Source of the DNA: Botryotinia globosa
Lineage: Eukaryota > Ascomycota > Leotiomycetes > Helotiales > Sclerotiniaceae
DNA length: 64,000 nt
Assembly (NCBI GenBank): GCA_014898425.1
Contig: RCSZ01000008.1
Span: 1,747,501-1,811,500, forward strand
Direction: 5' to 3'
The notes under the pieces are model-generated. The model was not told the origin of the DNA and did not search any database. It saw only the letters and a list, made by a program, of their open reading frames with translations. The position numbers and the translations under genes were made by a program. Of this stretch, positions 47,807 to 59,764 are shown piece after piece; within the stretch, counting starts at the first letter, position 1; each line of letters opens with the position of its first letter.

Positions 47807-49566
47807 TTATGGCGAGAGAATCGAAGGTGTAACCTGGTCTAGACTCGAGCAAAAGAGCCCATCCGCTATTTCTCCATATTGAAGTATGTCTATCACTATC
47901 CTGTAGCCCTCAGGTAACCTCTCGTCATTCTGCCTGCATGTAACCCGAATTTCTTTACTCCATCGATCGACTTCAAAAGACTCTCCATAGCATCTTGCAT
48001 TTTCACGGATCGTTCCAAATTCATCCATCCATGGTTGTTCAAGTGCCATCTTCCATATCGCGATTCTTGCAATCACGCTGCTGTCCCATGCGCCCTCTCG
48101 CCGATGAGAAGAAATTAGTAGCTTCAATGCTTCGCCGCGTAATGCCGGCGAATTGCGGCAGTACAATGCGACTTCGAATAATGGTATCGTGATGCGAATA
48201 TCAAAATCAAATGATGAATTGCCTGTGAATTTAGTGAGCATATCATTAAATATCAATAAGAAAGATAAATTGTACTTCGCAACAAATATTTTTCATAGTC
48301 AATAATATCTCGCGTGTAAGAGACAATATATTGAAACGGCTCCAGGAGCTCGTCCGTGACCGATTGCGGTTCGTTGAGACTTGTGGCAAGCTTAATGATA
48401 CTGATTAATATTCGCATTCTCAATGATTCAGGTCTTAGCACCGGATGTCCAGTAATATTAGGTTTGCAATCGGATATCCATGTAGATCGACGGAAGACAG
48501 TATCCCGTTGTCTCAATTGCGCTACATAATAATCTCTCAGCTTGATGGCCGAGCGAGGAATATTTCTTCTCGGTGTGAATCTATATTTGAACATCTCTAT
48601 ATAGAGGTTGTTGGCTCTTGTGACAAGTACACTTCGAGTTTTGACTGCTTCCTCTATACTAGAGAAGAATTCCGGGATATAAATCTGCTCTTTTCCAAAT
48701 ATAGCTTCGCGATAGAGAAGTCCGATTCGAAGCCCATAGTGGAGTAGTTGACACTATCGAGACTCATCAAGATACTAACGAATCTATAGTCCAGGAGTTT
48801 TGAGGTCTCTTTCGCAAGCAATGATCGGGCACATTGCATATGAGAAGTCGCTAGATCTCGATTCCCATAGAAGCAATCAAAGTGGGCTAGTACCGTAGCG
48901 GCAATAAACAGTGTTCTTGAACGTTCAGGTGTACTTTTTGTATCTGCTATGAAGTCTCTCGTTAACTGCAATGCTTTGCCGTATTGTTCAAGAGCGAATT
49001 GTTCATGATCTTGAGCTTTTTGTGAGCTGGTGGTGTCCATCTGAAAGCTCCGCACAAGGGCAGAAATAGCGATAATTCCATGACTAATACATGGCGTAAA
49101 AAAGCTTTTCTGGAGAACGACTTCGGTCCAAAAGAATGACTCGATCAATCTGGCTGTACGGCGTGTTGTGTCCGCGATCATGCCATATGGATCGGTAGAA
49201 GTCACAGAAGTAAAGTCTTGAAAGTATAGCCATTCTTGCTGACTAAGATTGAGGTAAGACAGTTGATGATATGGTAGAGTTGGTGGTGCCGGGCGTATAG
49301 GAACTAAGCTTTGTTGAACAGTTTCTTTCTTTTTCGTTGATATTGCTGCTTGTATAGTGCAACCACGACATCAAATCCCGGGATTAGAACATCGAAAACA
49401 AGCTGGTTTTCCTTCGTCGCATTTAAGTCTTCGAAATCTAAGTATCAAGTCAACACTATGCTCAGAATAAAGTATTGATTGATAAAACCTACTTCCAAGT
49501 CACGCAACCAGACCCGACTTTAGGCCTGGAAGCTCTCTTTCTGATATAATCTGACATTTCCGACAT
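47807..49566 (-). pseudogene. Zn(2)Cys(6) fungal transcription factor, disrupted
   Basis: Minus strand. Exon 1 (49494-49566 approx.) starts MSEMSDYIRKRASRPKVGSG and leads into the binuclear zinc cluster; an intron with GTAGGT donor and CTTAG acceptor follows, then FRRLKCDEGKPACFRCSNPG from 49437. Three defects are visible: the second cluster Cys is Trp (GCVTWK); an in-frame TGA at 49371-49373 cuts the cluster before its last Cys; and the frame shifts by one base near 48695-48705, where LYL-EKS should read LYFGKEQIYIPEFF. Downstream frames are otherwise coherent, with an intact intron near 48277 joining YEKYLLR to SNSSFDFDIRITIP, and resemble the fungal-specific middle homology region. Sequencing errors could explain one defect but hardly all. 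Confidence 0.75.
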
Positions 49567-50770
49567 TATTGATTGGTGACGTTGAACGGAGAATTCATGA
49601 AACTATAAATCTTGAGAAATATGCGAGGAATGATAGTTATGCCAACGTACCGAAGCCTTCCCCTCGAACCCACCTTGAAAAGGGCTGAGGTTTGCGGCTA
49701 AGGTTGCAAAGGTCGGCCATTGACAGGGCTGGGCATGGTACAATGATAGTTAATCTTCTGGGGTCTTAACGAAAGGGCGTGCAAGATACAATCATGGCAG
49801 GATCATAAGTGGCGTACTGTATATTAGACAATAGTGAGATTGATGTCGAGGGGAGGGACTCATCGGACATTTGACGAATGAGGGAACCTGCTGAATTTGC
49901 TGCATTCGGGAAGTTCTCGTCTCATCTATTTAGGAACAGTTTGATTGCTCATACGGTAGTGGTTGCACTTGCATGGTTTTTTTCTAAAGAAAAATACAAT
50001 TGTAGCCAACTATTCTAATGAATAAATGGTCAAACTTCCGAATATCTTTGTCCCATGCGAGATTCATGCAAATCGTAGTCTTCTGAGAGCTAACGATAAT
50101 TTGAAGAATTGTTGTAATACGCTCAAAAGCTCGCCAGACTTTGCACCAACTGTACATTCTGGACCTGAGCTATGCCGATCTGTGAGGCATATCCGACCGA
50201 TTTCAAATCGGCGTTCAAAACAAACTTTGACATCAAACTCTTTGTTGGGCATCAGACGATGATTTGGCAGCAAGGCAAATAAGCAATAACTAGCACAGCT
50301 ATGTCTATACAAAAGGTGCCCAAAAAGATGCAGAGGATTCGATCATGTGAGAAACTTCGTGACATAGTAATATCTGACCTTGCTTTGAAAGACACAGCCG
50401 CCTGAAGCATTTAGAACTCAGGATACCTTGAGCGTTTGGGCATTTTGCTGTATAACAGGATAACCTTTTGGATTATAGAAACAGAAACCAACAGTTGGAG
50501 GTCTACGTAAGCAATCTCGGTTGGCCGAACACGTGCCGGACTAGCTAGTGTGGGGGCTGCTCGGGCTGATTGTCAAAGACCACCTGCAAGTCCACCAGTT
50601 CCCGAAAGATTGATTACCTAATCCGAGCCAATTTTTTCTTTGTCGATTTGTGATCCCCGCCATCGTTACCTACAACTTTATGACCCCTTGGAGAAAATAT
50701 AAATCTTACACATTCTAAAAACCAACCAGCGACTTTACGCTTTGAAGATCATTGCAGAAGGAAAGAAAAT
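49567..50770. other. Intergenic region between divergent pseudogene and DPH3
   Basis: 1.2 kb without a supported gene. The last 150 bp should hold the DPH3 promoter and leader. Confidence 0.5.
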
Positions 50771-51135
50771 ATGGCCGAGAATATTTACGACGAAATCGAG
50801 ATCGAGGATATGACTTATGATCCAGTCCTACAAATTTATCATTATCCATGTCCATGTGGCGATCGATTTGAAATTGGTATTGCTGATTTGAGAGATGGCG
50901 AAGACATTGGAGTTTGTCCAAGTTGCAGTTTGATGATCAAAGTTATTTTTGAGGTGGTAAGTTACACTCTTTTTGACGGGAAAAATTGCTCGAAGCCAAT
51001 ATGGTGGCATACCATGACGGCTTCTTTCATGTGAAAGATATTCTTGAAGTATATGCTAATCCTGCCATGACGTAGGATGATCTACCAAAGCCAGAAGGAG
51101 ATCAAGGTGGCCCTCAAGTGACGATTGCGACATGA
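50771..51135 (+). CDS. DPH3: Diphthamide biosynthesis protein 3
   Basis: Small zinc/iron protein (Kti11) that passes electrons to the Dph1-Dph2 iron-sulfur enzyme in diphthamide synthesis on EF2 and also serves Elongator-dependent tRNA modification. Exons 50771-50956 and 51076-51135; 81 residues, like yeast (82). The start MAENIYDEIEIEDMTYD, the CSL zinc finger YPCPCGDRFEI with partner Cys pair GVCPSCSLMIKVIFE, and the DDLPKP end are all diagnostic. The four metal-binding cysteines are intact. The intron has GTAAGT donor and GTAG acceptor. Confidence 0.96.
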
Positions 51136-51631
51136 GCAGGTTGATGATCCGAGGCTATTTATATCATGTATCGACCGGAGAATGAAGGTTTTGCTGGAAG
51201 ATAGAATAATTGAGGGATATGTGAAAGTGAGGACAGAAACACTTTCCAAAACATAATTCGCGCCCAACGATGGGCGTTCAACCCAGCCCCATTCTGCGAA
51301 GAAACATTCCGCAAGAATAGAACCAGATTGGATCAAGCCAAGGTCACAGGGGACAAGCAATAACGAGAATTAGATCTCTAAGAGAAGCTATATTGTGTCT
51401 ATAATGAGCAGGTAGTCAGAAATTTAGACTGCGTCCATTATCATCAGGTAATGCCCACATTAAGAAGCTACCTCAATGTCTCATCGGTTCCCTATATTCA
51501 TGAATCTCAAGTTGTGAAAATGCCACTGCCAGAAAACGCCGGTTAATATTCGATTTGGAGCCATCATTTGCAAAAGCAAAAAAACTGTTCTCGAGATCCA
51601 TCCATGGATTTGCCTAGGATGTGCAAGGTGA
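51136..51631. other. Convergent intergenic region
   Basis: 3' flanks of DPH3 (+) and frataxin (-). No gene or repeat supported. Confidence 0.6.
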
Positions 51632-52314
51632 TCACTCATCTCCTTGTATATCAGGAGTGTATGAACTCGATAAGTCGACGCCGACCTCATTCAACAGTAG
51701 TTCGTTCAAAGACGACCCATCTCTCAAGTATATCCACTCTCCTGATCCTGTGCCTTCTTTTGAATCTTGACCCTCACTCGTAATCACGAAATCGTAGCGC
51801 TTTGGCCCAGATGTGGGAGAAGAAAGCCAAATTTGTTTATTTGGTGGCTGCTTGTTGATGACATAGGTGCCGATGGGTGGAAATGAAAGTGTAAGAACCC
51901 CAGCCTATAGATCTCAGTCAATTCTTTGAAATCACCTCATAGAAGGCGCGTGAGCCTGGAGTAGAAACGTACGCTGTATTCGACATCAACATCTTCCCTC
52001 TCCTCTTGCAACTCCTCTAACTTCTCAACCATCATGTCCATGTACTTATCTGATAACTCATTGTATTGTTCTTGACTGAGCTCAGCAGCTTGTTTTGGTT
52101 CTGGATTGCTTTCCAGTATCTTAGGTTGAGGATTCTCGGATTCCGGGGATAATCCTTTGCCCACTTTGTTCGAAGTTGTGATAGGGCGGTAGGTTTGATA
52201 AACAACACTTGGTCGAATGGTTGGAAATGTTCGACCGCGCGCAAGGAAATTTCGAGAGGTGCCACATTGACGGGGTGCACAGCGAAGAATCTTTGCGAGG
52301 AATGTGCGAGTCAT
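51632..52314 (-). CDS. YFH1: Frataxin, mitochondrial
   Basis: Iron-sulfur cluster assembly factor that stimulates the cysteine desulfurase complex in the matrix. Exons 51973-52314 and 51632-51904; 615 nt, 204 residues. The N-terminus [20 protein letters not shown] is a basic amphipathic presequence. The frataxin fold runs from about residue 85: [19 protein letters not shown] with the acidic iron-binding helix [10 protein letters not shown], then after the intron [38 protein letters not shown] and [14 protein letters not shown]. The invariant NKQxPxxQIW/WLSSP elements are intact. It ends PDIQGDE. Diverges from the AP-3 sigma gene over 303 bp. Confidence 0.96.
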
Positions 52315-52617
52315 TGTTTCGTTTGAATGGAATGCTTTGTAAGGTAGAAGAGGAGGATTAATAGAGTTCTGGTGGATAGATGGATTGATTGTTCGAATTC
52401 TGTTTCGTAGGGGTTGATAAACAGATTGGTCGCACAGAGCTCAATTGAATTAAGCTTTGAGCTAGCTACCCCACGTTTTTTCGCTTCATTGGCATATCGG
52501 GATTTCCATAACACGATCCTATCACCTGCATCGTGTTCAGCCTTCTTTTGTCGGACTTCGACATAATTCTCTGCAAACAACAAACTCATTTGGTTCTCCA
52601 TATACTTACACTCAAAG
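52315..52617. promoter_or_regulatory. Shared divergent promoter, frataxin / AP-3 sigma
   Basis: 303 bp between start codons must serve both genes. No specific factor site claimed. Confidence 0.5.
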
Positions 52618-53236
52618 ATGATCAACGCAGTTCTTGTCTTCAACAATGCTGGGCAACCACGGCTTACAAAATTCTACACACAACTAGTGAGTACCAGCCA
52701 CTCACCACCCTCCAAATACTCTTTACTAAAAGCCCAACCAGGAAACATCAGTTCAACAGCGACTTATTTCAGAAATATTCACACTCGTCTCTAATCGTCC
52801 TGCGGGCTCATGCAATTTCCTTCCGCTTCCGCCTCTTCTCGCCTCCTCCTCCACATCCAAAACAGATTCATCTCCTCATAACGATATTCCTTCCCTCGTT
52901 ACATATCGCCATTATGCGACGCTATACTTCATCATTATTTCAACATCTACGGAATCACCACTTGCTCTTATTGATCTGATACAAGTATATGTGGAGGCAC
53001 TCGATCGTTTATTTGAGAATGTATGCGAACTAGATTTGATCTTCAATTTTGAGACACTGCATGCAACTTTGAGTGAAATGATCGTCGGCGGTGTTGTTAT
53101 CGAGACACAGCTAGAGAGGGTTGTGGAAGGCGTGAAGGCACAGGGGAAGGTAGCAAAGAGACCCTTGAATGAAGGAAGGGGCGGAGCATTAGGGGGTATG
53201 GGAATGGGGGGGAATTTTGCCTGGGCTACTCGATGA
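52618..53236 (+). CDS. APS3: AP-3 adaptor complex sigma subunit
   Basis: Small subunit of the AP-3 coat for Golgi/endosome-to-vacuole transport. Exons 52618-52686 and 52742-53236; 564 nt, 187 residues. Start MINAVLVFNNAGQPRLTKFY is diagnostic; exon 2 continues ETSVQQRLISEIFTLVSNRP, then YRHYATLYFIIISTSTESPL, LIDLIQVYVEALDRLFENVC and ELDLIFNFETLHATLSEMIV with GGVVIET. A Ser/Pro-rich insert of about 25 residues (about 55-80) replaces the short loop of animal proteins; the Gly-rich tail (GGALGGMGMGGNF) is also extra. The intron (donor GTGAGT) lies shortly after the start. Confidence 0.94.
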
Positions 53237-53901
53237 AAGTAAGCGACTGTTTTGGCCACACACGACTAACTACAATAAGAGAACGCCCATGATTAAGCAA
53301 GACCACAAGATTGCAGAAATACTCGATCGAAGGCTGGCAGCGAGGAACATACCTGAGGGCATTTCTAGAGGGCATTTCAACACTCTCAATACCAAAGTCG
53401 GTTCATCAGCTGGAGTAACATAAGTCTCATATCTACGTGTTATGAGCACAAAAGAGCCCCCGAAATGTTGTCAGCACACCGCTCTTCTTGGTTACATATA
53501 TATCACCACCAAACTGTGCTCTCAACATTTAACGATGATTCAAGGTTGCAGAGAGTGTCTTCGAGTAAACGAGATCTATGAAGGAATGAAGAGCAAGCAG
53601 GGATATCTTGTGGAAGATTTCTGGTCCATGCATCATGTACACTTCTAGCCCATTGGTATCTAACGCCTCCACGCCGAGAATATACTACTACAAATTATAC
53701 AATATCGCGACGTTCTAGCATAGCTTCGAAAACATGACCTGTGCTTCAGGTGCTATTCTTTGCTACAGGTGATACATCTTCGGCTTGATTTACACGTTTG
53801 TGAACTTGGTCCTTTGACCACAGTGATCCTGTAAGTCCAAAAAACCATTCCCGAACCTGTGATTCGTCAATATTTTATGTCTTTATTGAATGCATAGGTA
53901 T
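53237..53901. other. Convergent intergenic region
   Basis: 665 bp with short unconvincing frames. 3' flanks of AP-3 sigma (+) and the small mitochondrial gene (-). Confidence 0.5.
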
Positions 53902-54291
53902 TCATACTCCTTGGAATGGTGCCCCCTCGTGAACCAAGTTGTCCTTATTCCAATCCGCGAAGAGCACTCCGTAAACTATCACAACTGTTCCCCATATATC
54001 AGCATTCTGTAATCTGATGTACCCTTTCATAGTCTACCCACATAGAATAGAACTCAATTGTGCGACTTTGACAGCTTTTGTCCATCTCGGTCTCGCCCAC
54101 TTGAGCTTCGTTCTCCTTTTGTATCTTCGTTCAAGTCGAAATTGATGCTTTTGTGATAATTTGGAGAAATCGGGAGGCCACAGTCTTTTTGCCTTGTAAG
54201 GATTTGTATTCGGATCATATGGTAGCTCTAACCGGGTCTGCTGGGCAGCACGTCTAACAAGTGTGCGGAACATTCTTGTTGATGCTATCAC
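53902..54291 (-). CDS. Small basic protein, probably mitochondrial, with one membrane segment
   Basis: Exon 1 (54291 leftward) starts MIASTRMFRTLVRRAAQQTR, a likely mitochondrial presequence, and continues RLWPPDFSKLSQKHQFRLER followed by a very basic stretch ending KWARPRWTKAVK. The unspliced frame stops at 54034. Just beyond, from 54006 to the stop at 53902, lies DIWGTVVIVYGVLFADWNKD and a short tail HEGAPFQGV, a plausible single membrane helix in a compatible frame. A join is likely; the acceptor ATTACAG is good, but the only phase-matching donors (GTCGCA or GTCAAA near 54060-54073) are weak, so the junction is unresolved. The layout resembles small inner-membrane proteins conserved in ascomycetes; no name assigned. 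Confidence 0.55.
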
Positions 54292-54503
54292 TATAAAATC
54301 GTTTCAAGCTTCAGTTGAAGCTGGACGAGACTGTAATTGTTTTTGCCTTAGGCATCTATGCATAAACATCCCACCAGCCCGCAATTTCTCAGTGGGTAAC
54401 CCGAATTTCAGTGCGGTCTCTCTGACTCAGTGAAACTTTTGAAGCAACAACATATACTCTGCAGAGGGGATATTGAAAGGTCTAGAATTTCAATATCGCA
54501 ATC
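54292..54503. promoter_or_regulatory. Shared divergent promoter, small mitochondrial protein / LeuRS
   Basis: 212 bp between two divergent start codons, so the two promoters must overlap or adjoin. Confidence 0.45.
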
Positions 54504-57500
54504 ATGGCAGCTGTTGAAGCCACTGCGAAGGCTTTGGAGAATGCCACAATCTCCAAAACCAAGGAGTTGAAAGGTGTAAGTACCCCTCAATTGGCCGATT
54601 CACAATAGTTACTAACCACGAAACCTGTTAGACTGAGAAGAGAGACAAACTTATTGCAATCGAGAGAAAGTACCAAGCACAATGGGAAAAGGATGGTGTA
54701 TTTCAACCAGATGCTCCTTCAACTTCCGATGTTCCCCTCCACTCTGTCTCCGCCGCAGAGTTGCGCGAACAGCACCCTAAATTCTTTGGTACCATGGCAT
54801 ATCCTTACATGAACGGCACTCTTCATGCTGGTCACAGTTTCACCGTCAGTAAGATCGAGTTTACTGCAGGTTTCGCACGTATGCAAGGAAAGAGAACTCT
54901 GTTCCCTATGGGTTTCCATTTGACAGGTTTACCTATCAAAGCAGCCGCCGACAAGCTTGTGAAGGAGATCAAGCTTTTCGGAAAGAACTTTGAAAACTAC
55001 AAGGAAGAAGAGGCCTCGGAAGAGAAGACAAATACCCCTACGCCAACCACCCATCACGAAGATGTCACCAAATTCACCGCGAAAAAAGGAAAGGCTGCCG
55101 CAAAAGTTGTTAAGATGAAGTACCAATTCCAGATTATGGGGGCATTAGGCATTCCATTGGAAGACATCCATCAATTTGCAGACCCACATTACTGGGGTGC
55201 CTACTTCTCTCCTCTGTGTAAACGAGACCTTACGAATTTTGGAGCTCGTATTGACTGGAGGAGATCGTTCGTTACAACTGACGCCAACCCATATTACGAT
55301 GCTTTTGTTCGATGGCAGATGAATCGTCTCAAGGAGCTTAAGAAAATTAAGTTCGGAAAGAGATACACAATTTACTCACCAAAAGACGGACAGCCATGCA
55401 TGGACCATGATCGAAGTGACGGAGAGGGTGTTGGCCCACAAGATTACTTAGCTATGAAGTTGAAGGTCTTGGAATGGTCTTCAGAAGCCGAAGCTGCTAT
55501 CAAGGATAAGGTACCAGCGGATGCGGATATTTTCTTCGTACCTGCTACTCTTAGACCAGAGACGATGTATGGTCAAAATTGTTGTTTTGTCGGACCTAAG
55601 ATTACGTATGGTGTTTTCAAAGTTTCAGAAAAGGAATACTTCGTAATTACCGATCGCGCAGCAAAAAACATGTCGTATCAAGATATTTTCTCTGAAAATG
55701 GTAAAGTCGACAAGGTTGCAGAGATTGTTGGTTCAGCATGTGTTGGAACCTTGGTCAAAGCTCCTCTCTCTGTACACAAGGATGGTATTAGAATACTTCC
55801 TATGGAGTCGGTCCTTCCTACCAAAGGTACTGGAGTTGTCACCTGTGTACCATCTGACAGTCCAGATGATTACGCGACTATTATGGATCTCGCGAAGAAG
55901 GCGGAGTATTATGGTATCAAAAAAGAATGGGCCGAATTAGAAATTATTTCTGTCATCAATACGCCTTCATTTGGAGATATGTGCGCTCCGTTCTTGGTGA
56001 AGAAGCTCAAGATTGCTTCACCAAAGGACAAGACAAAATTGGAAGAGGCAAAAGAGCTTGCTTACAAGGAGGGTTACTATCAAGGTACCATGACATTTGG
56101 AGAGTTCAAGGGAGAGAAGGTCGAAGTTGCCAAACCTAAGGTCAGAAAGCAAATTATCGACGCTGGTGAGGGCTTTGCATACTCAGAACCCGAGCGAAAG
56201 GTCACCAGTCGATCTGGAGATGATTGCTGTGTTGCATTAATGGATCAATGGTACCTTGACTACGGAGAGGACTCCTGGAGAAAGGAGGCCCTCGCACATG
56301 TTGATTCTGGTTTGAAGACTTACTCGCAAGAGACCAAAAACGGATTTGAAGGTGTCCTCAACTGGCTCAATCAATGGGCCTGTGCCAGAACTTATGGTCT
56401 CGGATCGAAACTTCCCTGGGATCCTCATTTCTTGGTTGAAAGTTTGAGCGACAGTACCATTTATATGGCATACTACACCATTGCTCACTTTCTTCACAAG
56501 GATATTTTCGGTAAGACTCAAGGTCTTGCTGGAATAAAAGCAGAACAGATGACAGACGAGATTTGGGATTATGTATTTGCTCGTCGGGATATAAGTGATG
56601 AAATCTTGAACCAGAGCAAGATTCCAAAGGACACTCTCGAGTCTATGAGAAGAGAATTCGAGTACTGGTATCCACTTGACCTTAGAGTATCAGGAAAGGA
56701 TCTTATTCCTAACCATCTCACTTTCTTCCTTTACATTCACATTGCCATATTCCCTCCAGAGTACTGGCCCAAGGGTGTCCGTGCCAATGGCCACTTGCTC
56801 TTGAATGGAGAGAAGATGAGTAAATCTACTGGTAATTTCATGACATTATTTGACATGATCAACAAATACGGTGCAGATGCTAGTCGTATCGCGTTGGCTG
56901 ATGCAGGAGATGGAGTTGCAGATGCTAATTTCGAGGAAGATGTTGCTGATAACAATGTTCTCCGTCTCTACACCCTTCGAGAATGGTGTGAGGACATGGT
57001 CAAGGATCAAAATAACCTTCGTACTGGGGAGAAGAACGACTTCCTTGATGCACTATTCGAGAACGAAATGAATGCTATTGTTCACGAATGTCGTCAACAT
57101 TACGAAGCAACAGACTACAAACTTGCCCTCAAATTGGCTCTTTATGACTTCACGGGCGCTCGCGACTTCTATCGTGAAGCCAGCATCGCTGCCGGTATCA
57201 AGATGCATAAAGATCTGATCTTCCAATATATCGAGCTTCAAGCTCTTCTTCTGGCTGTCATTGCACCTCATTGGTCTGAATATATCTGGCTCGAGGTCCT
57301 CCACAAACCCACTACTATTCAAAAAGCCCTTTACCCCGACGTTCCAGCTCCAATTCCAGCTCTCAGTGCTGCTCGCGATTACGTCCGCTCTACATCTTCG
57401 AATATCACTTCTGCAGAAGCTGCTCAACAAAAGAAGAAAGCAAAAGGGAAGGACATTGGATACGATCTCAAGAAACCCAAGAAGCTTACCATCTTCTCTG

Positions 57501-57934
57501 CCGCTACATTCCCTGTTTGGCAACAAAAGTACATCGACCTTGTTCGCGAATTTTGGAACCCAGAGACAAAGACTGCTAATGACAAGGAACTAAATGGAAA
57601 GATTGCTAAGATGGGTGAAATGAAGAAAGCTATGCCTTTTGTTCAAGTCTTGAAGAGAAGATTGCAAAGTGGTGAGGCTCCAGAGCAAGTGTTCGAGAGA
57701 AAGTTGGCCTTCGATGAGAAATCGACACTCAAGAACATGGTAGCTGGCCTTAAGAAGGCGGCTGGGCTGTCGGTGATAGAATTAGTCATTGTAGATGGTG
57801 AGGAGAGCGCAAAGAAGGGTGTTATCGTCCCAGTCGAGGGTGGTGAGGAAAAGGAGTATGGTACTTTGCCAAACATGGCTGAGCAAGCAATCCCTGGCGG
57901 TCCAACCTTCTTATTCGAGAATGTTGAGGTTTAA
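54504..57934 (+). CDS. CDC60: Leucyl-tRNA synthetase, cytosolic
   Basis: Charges tRNA-Leu and edits mischarged products. Exon 1 is 54504-54575 (24 codons, MAAVEATAKALENATISKTK), exon 2 is 54632-57934; 1124 residues, the usual size of the eukaryotic cytosolic enzyme. The class Ia signatures are present: the HIGH-like HAGH in YPYMNGTLHAGHSF (about residues 89-92) and KMSKS (about 752-756). The CP1 editing domain lies between them, with the RPETMYGQNCCFV threonine-rich pocket segment and the GTGVVTCVPSDSPDD segment carrying the catalytic Asp. The C-terminal archaeal/eukaryotic-type extension continues after about residue 950 (KKKAKGKDIGYDLKKPKKL). No mitochondrial leader. Start chosen because the intron's GTAAGT donor joins KGT-EKRDKLIAIERKYQ in frame. 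Confidence 0.97.
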
Positions 57935-59764
57935 GCAGTAAACTAGATATCAAATTGAATTTTTTTCAAGTAATCTGGATGTTTCAAGTGATCTGAATGT
58001 CTTGATGGTCTGATTAATCGGATTTGAAAAGGGGTTTTTTACAGCTTCCAAGCTCTTGATGTTTTAGACTTTGATGATTTCAACTTCGAATTCAGTTCAT
58101 AGTTCTTGATTCCAAATATTCCAATGAAGGAATCTGATTTTAAAAATTCATCGCCCAAGAATTGAATCGTATGAGATAGATAATTTGGCTGTTGACAACA
58201 TTAAGCGTGTGAAGAAAATTTGCCGCTGTTCCTCCGTGAATTGGATTCAGTAATAAAAAACTTCTCATGGACCATTTGGAACTCTGCAGCACTCCAGCGG
58301 ACCCGGGTTTCAACCATTTGTTTAGGGGTTTAGCTACATTTAGATCTGTATGGAATGTAGATGCAGAATGTGTTGATTGCGATATGAAGAGGTCTCACAT
58401 TCCGGATGCGTGTATGGAACGATGAGCGCGGCTTAGAGTGCTCAATGGCAAAAATCTTGAGGGCTACTCTTTTCTTGTAGTGAGATCTAGATTGTTCATG
58501 ATATCTAGTTCGCGGGTGAGTATTTGTTCGTTCACGGTTGTATGTTTGGTGGTCTTCGTGGATACTTTCACGCATAAATTCCGATTTCTCAACACATTTA
58601 ATGTTCAATTTCTCACTTACAGCTATCTGTTTTTTTGTTTTTGTTTTAAAAATACTTCTTGAATTTAATTAAATTCATTATTTTGACATGCTTAGAGTGA
58701 TCAGTTTAACTACTACCTACTTTGAAAACATAGAATACTAGTTAAGGGCTGCTTCAAATCATGCCTCTAGGAGGATGGCACAAGTTGTTCTTCTACTTTT
58801 TTTTAACTTTATTAGTCTGAACTTCCTGTTATCTGATCACTAGTAAATGATTTGGATACCTTAATTTGCGATAAAGGCAACAGAGAGTGTATGTGTAGTT
58901 TGTAAAACAGCTGAAAATATTGACGGTACAAAATTCGCAGGTGTAAAGAGGCTGCGGAGACACGAGCTAAATTAGAATCGCTCTTTACAGAGCAAAAGAG
59001 AAAAAGATTCGCCGACATTAAAAAGCATTGAAGGCCCGAGAATTGCATGCAGCAATGCCCGAGTTCGGCATGCTGAAGAATGCGGACGGCTTAAGCGAGA
59101 CTGGAAGCATCTCCGTCGATGTGGAGTCTGCGAACACAAAACTCATTAGCTGATATCGAAAATTAGGAACTAGATTGCGATAGGTAATCTTGGATGGAAA
59201 GAGGTGATGAACACGAATACCGGAGGATTTTTCGTCGGCTCAAGTGCAGATTTTCGAAAGCAGATATTCATGGAATAAAGAGGTGGATTTGCCTGCTATC
59301 AAGCTTGAGCAAGCAGTCGATCCGTCAGTCTCAGTATGTTTCCATAAATAACTTTGCTCCTATCCCCATATCTGTTTTCGTAATCGATACAGTGGAAGCT
59401 AGAATCATAAATTGCTTTGTTCATGCACTGATATCTTACCATCCTCTACGTTTTCATGATGATGTCTCTCCAAATCTATTCCTAAACCGAGTTCACTCCC
59501 GCAATCATGGACGTCATATATGTGCAAACGCTCCCAATGTCTATAGATAGGACAATTTGCCCCCTAGACGCACGCTTGCGGTATTAATCGGATAAAGAAG
59601 CTCTCCAGAGAGGTAATTGTATATAACCATGACAATCATGTCTGAGCCGGTTTTTGATCTCGTGCAACTTTTCTCGTCAGATACCTTCGTTCTAAAGTTT
59701 AGAATTCCGATACCTCCCTCGTTCGAACTTTCCAATATCAAGCGTTTAGAACTACACTGTCAAG
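57935..59764. other. Intergenic region
   Basis: 1.8 kb, A+T-rich, with only short unsupported frames. No repeats or RNA genes recognised. Confidence 0.5.
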
